Assembly (NCBI GenBank): GCA_019137255.1
Contig: WPDH01000124.1
Location: 186,001 to 250,000, forward strand
Direction of reading: 5' to 3'
DNA length: 64,000 nt
From: Corinectria fuckeliana
Lineage: Eukaryota > Ascomycota > Sordariomycetes > Hypocreales > Nectriaceae
A program made the position numbers and the translations under genes. The notes under the pieces are model-generated. The model ran no database searches and was not told the origin of the DNA. It saw only the letters and a program-made list of their open reading frames with translations. This document shows, piece after piece, positions 55,779 to 64,000 of the stretch (its first letter is position 1; each line of letters begins with the position of its first letter).

Positions 55779-57026
55779 TTACAGGGAGGCCGCAGTGCCG
55801 TTGACGTAAAGCGTGTATGAGCCCTGATCAACATTGGCCAAGCTTCCAGTAAAAGAAGTGACATAGCTATCGGCATTGAGTGTCCAAGTACTAGAGGAGT
55901 CGACGGCAACGGCAAGACCAGCTGCTGTCGTGCCGTCGGGATTTATGGCGCCAGTAAGGTCGGAGTTATCGGCGACATTGACGCTCAGGCGAGAAATGGA
56001 GTCGGCGTAGAGATCGCCCACAACGGTTTGGCCAGAGAGGTTTAGAGTGGCGTTGCCACCGTTTGAGCCAACACTGCCCCAGCCGTGGGAGGCATCATTT
56101 CCGGAAACGTTGAAAAAATAGTTGCTGTCGCCGCTCAAGGTCAGCTCAGCGCCATTGAGAGTGACGGCAGCGGCGGTGTTGGTGATGTAGAACATGCAGC
56201 CGCTCAACGACTCCATGGACCCGCCATTCATTACGAATTCAGAGAGCCCATCTTCGGCGTCGCCAGACATGCTCTGGTACAGCATCACGTTGTGTAGCTG
56301 CTGAGTGCCATACGCACTCATCTTTCCCGAAACCGTGCAGTTGTTGATGGTCAGCTCATTGAGACCCTCGATAACGAGTGCCTCGCATGCCGAGGCATGC
56401 AGAACTGCATTGCTAACGGTAAGGTTGGCCGTGGAGTAGACAGCAGGTGCACCTTGCGAACCCGAAGTGCGGTATACGCCTCCATCGACAACCAACTTGC
56501 CGCCACCACGGTCGCTGCGAATGGCGGCTTTGTTGTTGGAATCGATGGTCAAGTCCGACGCGTACATGGTGCCGCCGCCAGCAACTTCAATACCACCCGA
56601 GTTGCCGCCCTTCACATTGATCTTTGTACCACTGATGTAAATGGTAGAATCGCCATAGGCAAAGACGCCGTCAGACCCCTGGCCGATGTCTTCGACTGAG
56701 CCACCGGTGATGTTCAGAACGGCATTGCCGACAGCCAGGATGGCCGCGTTGAGACCGTAAAAGCTGCTGGAATCGTCCGAGGAGGTGTTGCCCGACTTGA
56801 CGACCGCCACGTCGATCAGGTTGGCGCTGACGGTGTTGTTGGCGACAAACACGCTGGTGTCATTATCACTACACGAGTACGAGCCGCCGTTGACAGTTTG
56901 TCCATCATCCAGGTTGTAAAGGCCGGTGCCGCTGTTGACGGTGCTGGAAGGCGGAGACCCGCCAGGGGGTGCAGATTGGGCGGTGGCAACGCCGACCATC
57001 AGTCCGGCTTTGAGAAAGGCGCGCAT
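55779..57026 (-). CDS. Secreted right-handed beta-helix protein of bacterial adhesin-like type
   Basis: Intronless, 415 aa. The ATG at 57026 is chosen because it starts a signal peptide (MRAFLKAGLMVGVATAQS); the frame stays open 81 codons upstream but that part is hydrophilic and Tyr-rich with no match to expectation. The mature protein is a series of short G/N/S/T-rich strands with a turn period of about 20-25 residues (SFYGLNAAILAVGNAVLNITGG, SDGVFAYGDSTIYISG, SDRGGGKLVVDGGVYRTSG, NELTINNCTVSG, LYADSISRLSVNV, SSTWTLNADSYVTSF), the pattern of pectate-lyase-like parallel beta-helices. Blocks such as YQSMSGDAEDG, GSVGSNGGNATL and SSTWTLNADSY closely resemble a widespread bacterial family of beta-helix surface proteins. 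No catalytic residues identified. Probably extracellular or wall-bound. Confidence 0.8.
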   Translation of the reverse strand: MRAFLKAGLMVGVATAQSAPPGGSPPSSTVNSGTGLYNLDDGQTVNGGSYSCSDNDTSVFVANNTVSANLIDVAVVKSGNTSSDDSSSFYGLNAAILAVGNAVLNITGGSVEDIGQGSDGVFAYGDSTIYISGTKINVKGGNSGGIEVAGGGTMYASDLTIDSNNKAAIRSDRGGGKLVVDGGVYRTSGSQGAPAVYSTANLTVSNAVLHASACEALVIEGLNELTINNCTVSGKMSAYGTQQLHNVMLYQSMSGDAEDGLSEFVMNGGSMESLSGCMFYITNTAAAVTLNGAELTLSGDSNYFFNVSGNDASHGWGSVGSNGGNATLNLSGQTVVGDLYADSISRLSVNVADNSDLTGAINPDGTTAAGLAVAVDSSSTWTLNADSYVTSFTGSLANVDQGSYTLYVNGTAASL

Positions 57027-58738
57027 TTTTCTGTGTAAAGCAGAGACAACCAGTGTATATGCTAAAGCGACGATGTGTTGTAAGAAACGAGGACGGTAGT
57101 AATAATATGTGAACAGAGCTTGTAATGGGAGGGTAAGGTGGACTGGCCGAGCGGTCATTATATAGCTCTCCATGGAAGAGAAATCCAGTCCAGTATCGTG
57201 AGATATCTGCCTACAATAGATAGCTCCTACGTACTTGATTTTAGAATAGAATTGTCGGTCCTCGTACACCCCTACTCATATCATACCACCAACCTTACTA
57301 CTAGCTATCCTCCATCTCAACAAATCAGCAGCTATTGCGTAGTCCCTTGCTACCATGAACTGAAAAGAGACGTAAGAAAACTCAGTTAGACTTCTAGGTG
57401 ACGTGTTATTGGACTTGCGACTATATGTGTGGCAGCTTAATTAAGCAATGGCGCGATTCTCGCAAGGCCACTGTCCGGGCTTTCGGCGCTTGAAACGGAT
57501 TCAGACGACTCCGAAATCGGCGCCAAAGCTGAATACAATTTTCCCCAAGTGTCCCGAGGTGTACCGGTAATAAATAGCGATGGCACGAACAATTACGTGT
57601 TGATCCATCTGATGGCTGCCATGGAACATGCTACATCAACCCACAGTCGACGAAGCCAGTCGCAACAGACCAGCTTTGTCAATTGCCTTCGTAAAGCAGA
57701 TGATGCATCCTTAATGCACTTACAATAACAGATACAAGAAATGAGTGGCAGTGGACGTTTATTCATATCGCCATTTATATATCGGAGGATTTAAACTACA
57801 ATATCCATATCATCGTTGTCAAATTATGACGCTGAATGAGAGCACATCATCTAGTATACAAAGAAAAAAGAGAAACAGAGCCCTGTCACCATATGCCATC
57901 AAATAAATTTACGATTGGCTAGCATGTGAAGAGGTGACGAATTGGGCACGGCAGAGAACAGGCTGCTAGAAAGATTAAACAATACCTCGGCCTGGAAAAG
58001 ATCAATGCGGCATCATCCGACTTGTGGGGGTGCCGACGCGTCTTTTCCTGCGTGAGTGTTTCAAATGGGAAGGTGTCGAAACTACCTGATGGGAAGTACT
58101 AGAGCAGGCAGAGAGATTAAGGGAAGGGCACTGATAATTGTTTAAGCAGTAATCGAATTTATAACGCTTACTAGGAGAATAGCAGTCCCTCCTCTTCACG
58201 TTGCCCCACACACAACCATGAGATGTTCTACTAGTTCGCTTGCAACTATCTCCTTAACAGCCATTAAAATCGATCTCATGCCTGCTTCATCAAAAATAAT
58301 GTCCAGAAAGATTGTGTAGAGAGCGTGGTGGGCCGGATTGGCTTATGTGTGGTGTGGCAAAGTATGTAAAGTCATTGACCTATGTTATTTTGAAGGCTTC
58401 TCTCGTTTGTATGGCCACACCGTTGACGAAACATCATAAATTTAACTCGACAGATGGCCCGCGGTAATCATAGGCAGGCTCGGTCTTGAGAAGGCCGAAC
58501 TAGGGAGTATCATCAGAGTCACGCGGACGAGCAGAAACGACCTGATACAGAGTCGCTAGGAAACCCCAGATGTGGACGCTTCTCCTAATTGATACCTTCG
58601 TCTGCATAGAAGTATTGCGCAGCCCTCTGGGGCTTTAATTTTGTGGATCATATAGTGTAACGGCCGCATGTGCGGCGCCTGGGTACGTCCATCACCTGTT
58701 CTCTCCTTTCTATAACTGATGGTAACCTAGTTTCTTCC
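57027..58738. other. Gene-free interval with possible further relics
   Basis: About 1.7 kb. Promoter of the beta-helix gene at the left. Open frames are short, and no intact gene or recognisable relic was found before 58.74 kb. Confidence 0.4.
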
Positions 58739-59163
58739 CGTCTAAATATATCCGTGATGTTGGCACCTTCTAAGATGTAGGCCCGTTAGAAAACGACCCT
58801 CTAATATTAGCTCTCGCTGAGGTAGCTACTATATACCCCTACATTAAAGAGCCCGACTTTATTGTCTCTCTTGGTAGCAGAGAGCCGACGCCAGATAATA
58901 GTTTGTCTATAGATACTAATCGTAGCTTCTAGAAGCATAGAGCTTTCCTAAGGCTATATAGCCTATTCTAGGAGAAAATGCGGGATCGCAAGACGAGACA
59001 AATATTTTAAGGTTATCCCAGATATTATCGTCTTAATATCCAGTTCGATGGGAAGGAGCTAAGGCTTGACGACACAGAGACTATGTCAGAGGTGAAGTTG
59101 ACGGCTCAGAGAGCCCACTTACTTTCCAGAACTATCAAAAGCATAGCTCAATGCTTTATAGCG
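58739..59163 (+). pseudogene. Patatin-like phospholipase C-terminal relic, four in-frame stops
   Basis: One reading frame retains the family pattern after the nucleophile domain: PSKYIRDVGTF, then DVGPLENDPLILALAEV where active proteins have DGGPLxNNPxxxALxE, then PDFIVSLGS, KHRAFLRLYSLF, YPRYYRLNIQFDGKELRLDD and TMSEVKLTA. The frame is broken by TAA (58771) and by TAG, TAG and TAA (58930, 58969, 59008). Several stops sit where Trp or Gln would be expected, consistent with C-to-T/G-to-A (RIP-type) mutation. The catalytic DGG is changed to DVG. The N-terminal part with the GxSxG elbow is missing. It is clearly different from the intact patatin gene at 48100-49290: this relic belongs to the large fungal multidomain type. 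Confidence 0.7.
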
Positions 59164-59172
59164 CTCACAAAA

Positions 59173-59554
59173 CTACGTTGCTGAGAAATGTCTGGAGCAG
59201 ACGATTGAAGCATTCCAAAAGCTTCATCCGATGGATGTGAAGAAGCTCGTAAGAGACACCAAAGTTGAACACCACCTATTCTCACAAGGCTGATTCACTG
59301 ACGTTTGACTGTAGATATTCCACAACTGGAACACTGACCCTTACTCCCAGGGAGGACCAGCGTGGTGGGCTCCTGGGTACATGACCCGGTTCCAGGAAGA
59401 GTTGCAAAGCCCTCATGGCAATACATTGTTCGCCTCGGCCGATTGGGCGCACGGTTGGGGAGCTTTCATTGAAGGTGCAATTGAACAGGGAACTTTGAAC
59501 GCTAAAGCGGTTCTATCACACCTGCAGTCGCAAGCGTCTTCTTCGAATGCCTGA
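59173..59554 (+). pseudogene. Flavin amine oxidase, 3'-terminal fragment
   Basis: Two joined exons, 59173..59248 and 59315..59554, with an intact GT-AG intron, encode the last roughly 105 residues of a monoamine/L-amino-acid oxidase-type flavoenzyme: YVAEKCLEQTIEAFQKLHP, then IFHNWNTDPYSQGGPAWWAPG (the substrate/FAD-side WxxDPxSxG element), GNTLFASADWAHGW and AFIEGAIEQGTLNA (the FAD-binding C-terminal EGAIxxG helix). No FAD dinucleotide-binding N-terminus exists upstream; the sequence before 59173 belongs to the patatin relic. The fragment has no stops, so the truncation is recent or it was captured by a rearrangement. Confidence 0.7.
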
Positions 59555-59731
59555 GGAGGTTGCTTTGTGGAGGACCACATACGTAGAGCCCTATCTTTAC
59601 ATGTAGACTTCTTGGAGTAAACGCAATATAGGCAGATATTAGTATTAAGAAATATGACTATCTGGGATTGTTGAAATCATGGACAGAATTACAATTTGAC
59701 TTATAGGTGCTGCTTCCATCAACTCCTGTCG

Positions 59732-59857
59732 TAGCTTGATAAAGTTGTACATCGTTACAGCAACAGGGTGAAAGACTTTGTGGTTCACTTCGAGTCATTA
59801 CTAAAGAAAGATGTGCTGTCTATCACTGCCGCGCTCGAACGCGTTCTCAAGGAGTGA
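59732..59857 (+). pseudogene. Unidentified coding relic (C-terminus-like)
   Basis: After a TAG at 59732 the frame reads LDKVVHRYSNRVKDFVVHFE, then about 20 more residues of amphipathic helix ending ALERVLKE and TGA. Composition and heptad-like spacing look protein-coding, and the TAG may be a mutated CAG. No family recognised; possibly another relic in this decaying interval. Confidence 0.3.
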
Positions 59858-60080
59858 TAGTGGGTCTCTTTCTCAATACGTCTGACAGTCTGAAGCTCAC
59901 CATATGGCCATTCTAGAAGCTAGGTTCCTAATATTTCTGTATAAGAGAAGTTCACGTCGCACGTATGAAACAGTATTATAGCAAAGCTTGTAAAGAGAGA
60001 AGGTTGAAGACTTCATGATTAGCTAGCATATCTCAACCTAATATACCCTCATTTAGCCTCATCTCTCTTTCCCGCTCTCA

Positions 60081-61803
60081 TCAGTCGTCTTCAACAGTAT
60101 TGAGTGCGTTGAGAGTATCCCAGTCGATGTTGGGACTTTCGAAGTGGCGTTTCTGAAACGACCACAAGCCCAGAGTAAGGATTAATAGTATGAAAAGCAC
60201 GACAGAAGTATAGTCCATGGAGCCGGCAGCCACAGATAACGCTCCCGGCAGACAAAAGAAGATCCCGATGATTGTCACCCACAAGGGAGCAAAGAAATTG
60301 GGGATGTATCCCCATTTTCCAAGGTTCAAATACCGCTTGGGGAGCTTGGATCTGCCGTAGGTGGCGCAGATTCCCTGTGGCACACAGTAAGTGATGTTCA
60401 ATGCGAGGACTGCGGTGGTGATGATGGAGTTGAACGCCGCAGTTGAAGCAATGTATAAGAGCCCGTAAACGGCGCAGAAGCACGAGGAAAGAATTGTAGC
60501 CCTCAGCGGTAACTGGTATCGTTGGTTGATCTCGGTCCAGTATTCATGATATGGAAGACCCTTCTACGATGTTGTTAGCAGGCCCGTCAAAAGGACACGG
60601 GAGAGGTATTGACTTACATCACGGGCAAAGGCCCAGGTCATTCTTCCGCAGGTAATCCACTGACTAGGTAAGGCAGCTGAAAGTGAAAGGTCAGATATAA
60701 GACTGCCACAAATTGATGGAGGCTTACAGTAGTACACCGCAATCGTCCAGGCCTTCAGAAAGGTTGCCATGGCCTTACTTCCTGTTGCCTGGTAAAATAG
60801 CTCCATGCTTGGCAGTGGGGAGTTGATAACAGCGTCGATGTCTTTGATGGTGAACATGTAGGCGATTGCAAGTGGTACGGTAGTGACGATACCAATAAGC
60901 ATCGTGACATTCCTGGATTTGTTCTGTCAGAACGGAAGCTTGGGAGGTTAAATAAATAAGATTAGAGAAGCATCTCACATTACTTGTGGTAGTCGTTTTC
61001 CAGGGTGCATGACCTCTTCGGCGATATGGATGACTGCATCCGTCCCACCGTACGCGTAGAGAGCATTGCCAATTCCGAGCATCCAGGAAATTCCGGATGG
61101 CCAGCCAGTGATGTTGTTGCCAGTCTGGATGATGGTTTCTCCGGGCTGAAAGTAGTCACACATAACAGAGATAGACACAAAGACAACGATACATCCAACG
61201 ATGGAGAGATGCAGCGCAAATTGTGTCATCTTACCCATGTGGCGGTTCGGCACAATGAAGATAGGAATCACTAAGGCCTCATTAGCTTATAGATGGACGG
61301 CATGTGAACTGTACTCACTCGTGACGAGAATTCCCAGATCAAACAATAGATATGTCTGCCACTGTGTTGCGTGGAAGCTCGGCTTCCACCAGGAGACGAG
61401 TCCCATAGTAGAGACGGTACCCAAGGATATACCGGAGCATGTCACAATCCACCGTCCAATCACGTTCAGTGTCCCGACCATGAAAGCTGCGAACCTTTTG
61501 TGTTTTTCGGGGGCGAGGATGTATGTGAAGTGATATTGATCCTGTTGGGAGCGCTCCGTTAGTTCTCGGACAAGAGCAAGGCGTGTGGGATGTGAAACCT
61601 ACTCCAGACGATGGAAAGGCAGATGCGAGCTCTGACAGGCCTAAAGTTATGGTCCATTGAACGAAACCAGCCACGATGACAGCAAAGACAACCGCCTGTG
61701 GACCTCCCGCTGCAAGGGTGACACCGAAGCAACTGGTGTACGACATCCACGAATTCGTGATGCTGGGAAGCAGAGAGCGATTAGCCATCAGCAATCGTTT
61801 CAT
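60081..61803 (-). CDS. APC-superfamily amino acid/GABA/choline permease, 5' end uncertain
   Basis: Membrane transporter of the yeast amino-acid/choline transporter family. Six exons: 61803..61603, 61541..61319, 61270..60984, 60923..60728, 60676..60618 and 60563..60081 (482 aa). All joins restore family blocks: SITNSWMSYTSCFGV, GGPQAVVFAVIVAGFVQW, ASAFPSSG|DQYHFTYILAP, GNALYAYGGTDAVIHIAEE, PQ|NKSRNVTMLIGIV, PSQWITCGRMTWAFARD|KGLPYHEYW, TYCVPQGICATYGR, and a C-terminal FFCLPG...FQKRHF region. Eleven hydrophobic segments are visible. The N-terminus is odd: homologues have a cytosolic tail and the first half of TM1 before SITNSW, but upstream sequence offers only MKRLLMANRSLLP or a CCCAG acceptor (61763) with no recognisable exon before it. 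The gene may be 5'-truncated. Confidence 0.82.
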
Positions 61804-62218
61804 GTCGATGGAATCGTCTACAAGTGGCGGTTGTAATCGGATTTGGGACTGTAGCCACTCTGTGTTGAACTTGTGCTAGATACGGAACTGAATTCCTTGA
61901 ATCGTTGAAAATAGGTGCGTAGTCCTCCTCGCTCCAACTCTCTTGACGTGACCCATCCCGTAGAAATGCTGAGGCGATTTGTTCTGGCATGATGCAGCCG
62001 GCGAGGCCCACCACAACTCCAATGGGCCCTGGTCCCTGACGAGCTTTCGCCTTGAGAGCACTTCGGGTGAACTAAGGCTTCAACTATTATCGAATGACGT
62101 TTGGTGCATGGTGGTCAGTGTGTCTCAACCATCGACTTTCTAGACTAATGGCCTTCCCGGACGTATAATCTAGCATCCCATTATGAACCCTGGTATGCAT
62201 GTACGCAAATGTTTCAAG
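61804..62218. other. Interval between permease and subtilisin-like gene
   Basis: Minus-strand frame around 61.80-62.07 kb reads a hydrophobic, coding-like stretch (GPGPIGVVVGLAGCIMPEQI) followed by an acidic tail (SWSEEDYAPIFNDS). It does not splice obviously into the permease. It may be a relic or the 5' exon of a diverged permease N-terminus. Confidence 0.3.
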
Positions 62219-64000
62219 TTAGAGTCCGACATTTTCACATACTTGGATATGCATCAAGAGGGCACCCAGCGCATTTTTAGACGCGTCGTTCCAATCCGGT
62301 GTGTTGATTTCAACGCTCCTACTTGGCTTTAGGGCGGCTTGAGAAATCTTCTTCTTAAACAGCTTGTTGAAGATATCATCAGTCCGAGGAAACTTGCCAT
62401 CTGACTCCCTGGCCATCATGGTGAATGCGTTGACCATTGCGGTGCGGTCCTGGAACGGGTTGCGTTTGTCTTTTCCATACTCGTCGCCATGTAAAAGCCT
62501 CGCACTCAGTATCAAGACGCCAGCCAGTCCCGAAGCTGCGGCGGTAGCGACGGAGCTCCCAGACTCGTACGCGACCGACTTGTGATCTTTGGACGGAAAG
62601 GGGACGTTGCGGCCGGGGAACCAAAAGTCGACTCTGTCATCCACCCAGGTCAACTTCTCGCCGGTAAACGTGGCACCGCCGATGCGGATGCACTGGTTCC
62701 AGCCGCCCGGGAAGCATTCGTCTTTGTTGTTCGCTCCTTGGTCGCTGGCCGAGCCAAACATGAGAATGTTCTCGGAATTTGCCTTGTTTATCGCAGCTTT
62801 TAGTTTGTCAATATCCTCATTCTCTTGTCCAGTTGCCTGAATCGTCCAGCTCATCGAGATAACGTCGACGCCACAGCTGACCGCCCAGTCGACAGCCTAG
62901 GTGCAAGTCAGCCCAAGTTTCCGTTTCTCCCCTGTTTGCTTTTCCCGAATTTGCACAAAGACCGATATCATGAAGGACACCGAAAGCGATAAGAGACATA
63001 CCTTGGCCGCTGACCTCGCTGTAACACGACGACCACTCCCTGTCAATGCGGGAAGCTCTTCGAGTCTTGCAATGTACAGTTGGGTAGCCGGGCAAATGTC
63101 GCAAATGAGCTGCGCCATCAAAGTGCCATGCTTGCCACGAGGCACGAAATAGGAGTTCACGAGGATAGAGGAGTGCGGGTAAGGGCAAAAGGTGGCGCCT
63201 CCGGCAATTTTGGATGGCAGGTCATGCAGAGTAGCGTCGATGCCGTCGTCGATAATGGCGATTTTGACAGATGGAACTTGTTTGCCTTTACCAAGGGACA
63301 TGGAAGCGTTCATCAGGAATGTTGAGTAGTCTCGGACGCTCCTGATCCAAGGGGGGGCCCTGTTTTTGTTTTCTTCGTTAGAGATGCTGTTTTGCACGAG
63401 GATATGTGTTCAACGTACTCTTCAATGCTTTCCGTGGTTGAGAGCCCTGAAGAAAACTTGTCTGCATGGTTGTCTGCAATAATCTTGACGTCGATCTTGC
63501 CACCGTTCAGTCCTTTTTGTCCCTTCTGTACCTGCTTGAAGATTCTCTCTTGGAAACGCCTGTTGTTTCGTTTCCATCTTTCGTTGTCGTCAAGACCCTA
63601 TTTAGGTCACACAAAGTTAGAAACTTGCCAGGCTAACACCCTTGTGATTTCACTTAGTCTTGTAAGTATCCTGGAAACATACATCTTGAACAAAGAGATT
63701 AATCTTCTTAAGCTGCAGAACTCGTGTTAGTAGTGTGAGAGCCAAGCTTGGGTGGTTGGTTCCCAGAAGAAAAGCCATGGAGTGACATACGTGAGGAAAC
63801 TTGTCACGGTTCCCGAGTCCTTCTGCACTTGCCCAGCCCATCAAGAGCAGAGATCAGCCCTCTTCCAGTCCCACTCCTCCACCTTGAACCCGTACAATGC
63901 GTCCACGATGGCTGCATCGGCGTGGGGATCATCTCCGTCGTCGACAACCATGACCTTGATGATTTCACGAACGCCCCGGCGCCACAGCCAGTCAAACACT
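62219..64000 (-). pseudogene. Subtilisin-like S8 protease with interrupted N-terminal module (possibly still expressed from an internal ATG)
   Basis: The protease domain is intact across exons 63597..63419, 63359..63002 and 62896..62219: catalytic Asp in KIAIIDDGID, His in GKHGTLMAQL, Asn-region FGSASDQGANN, and Ser in ESGSSVATAAASG. Upstream exons 63712..63683 (LKKINLFVQD) and 63841..63791 also fit the fungal family. Further upstream (63842-64000) lies the expected N-terminal module: VFDWLWRRGVREIIKVMVVD, then FKVEEWDWKRADLCS. That frame hits TGA right after LCS, and the conserved continuation WASAEGLGNRDKFPH resumes in another frame with roughly 25 expected residues missing. No intron can bridge this because no GT lies between. 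An ATG at 63841 would give a 431-aa truncated protein. Intracellular-type S8 (no signal seen); gene continues past the window edge. Confidence 0.75.

Noticed and set aside
57027..57269. 81-residue N-terminal extension of the beta-helix protein
   Set aside because: It would bury an obvious signal peptide inside the protein; the internal ATG at 57026 is far more plausible.
1..64000. CRISPR arrays, rRNA or tRNA genes
   Set aside because: None found by eye; the 32-bp tandem array has no spacers, and no tRNA T-loop/anticodon combination was convincing.

Overview
The window is nuclear DNA of a filamentous ascomycete (Pezizomycotina, most likely Sordariomycetes). The evidence is many short introns (about 45-105 bp) with GTRNGT donors and YAG acceptors, fungus-specific families (Pth11/rhodopsin-type 7TM protein, DUF7703 membrane protein, PDR-type ABC transporter, hybrid histidine kinase), and a block of extremely AT-rich DNA that looks like RIP-mutated repeats. 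The species cannot be named from the sequence.

Layout. (1) 1-9.75 kb: a compact set of metabolic genes: C2H2 zinc-finger/Fungal_trans regulator (-, runs to the window edge), an alpha/beta-hydrolase-fold protein lacking the usual Ser nucleophile (-), a 3-isopropylmalate dehydrogenase paralogue (+), a DHDPS-family keto-deoxy-sugar aldolase (-), an SDR (+) and a type-B carboxylesterase (+). The two divergent promoters share an identical 12-mer, and a TGTGGGG core recurs in three promoters, so this looks like a coordinately controlled catabolic or specialised-metabolism cluster. (2) 10.5-16.1 kb: a duplicated alpha/beta-barrel-like hypothetical protein, a secreted HExxH metalloprotease, and a large Ser/Thr-rich secreted protein with a Cys-rich tail. 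(3) 17-24 kb: Pth11-like 7TM protein, secreted carboxylesterase, DUF7703 membrane protein. (4) 25-33 kb: full-size PDR ABC transporter followed head-to-tail by a soluble hybrid histidine kinase. (5) 34-49 kb: GH31 glycosidase and ApaH-like phosphatase (divergent), secreted M43 metalloprotease, MATE transporter, glycine-rich-domain protein, patatin-like phospholipase.

(6) About 49.9-55.2 kb: a gene-free AT-rich block almost without CpA, TpG and CpG. It is built of nested, degenerate repeats: a roughly 460-bp palindromic element, two direct copies of a 400-bp repeat (one inserted in an older repeat with a 14-bp duplication), a 200-bp direct repeat, and a terminal 3 x 32-bp tandem array. (7) 55.8-64 kb, beyond that block, is an accessory or decaying region: an intronless secreted beta-helix protein of bacterial type, relics of a patatin-like phospholipase, a flavin amine oxidase and one unidentified gene, an amino-acid permease with an unclear 5' end, and a subtilisin-like protease whose N-terminal module is interrupted by a deletion and frameshift.

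Gene models were spliced by eye. Where an intron choice mattered (for example a GC-AG intron in the isopropylmalate dehydrogenase gene) the reasoning is given. Domain names rest on recognised motifs, not on database searches.
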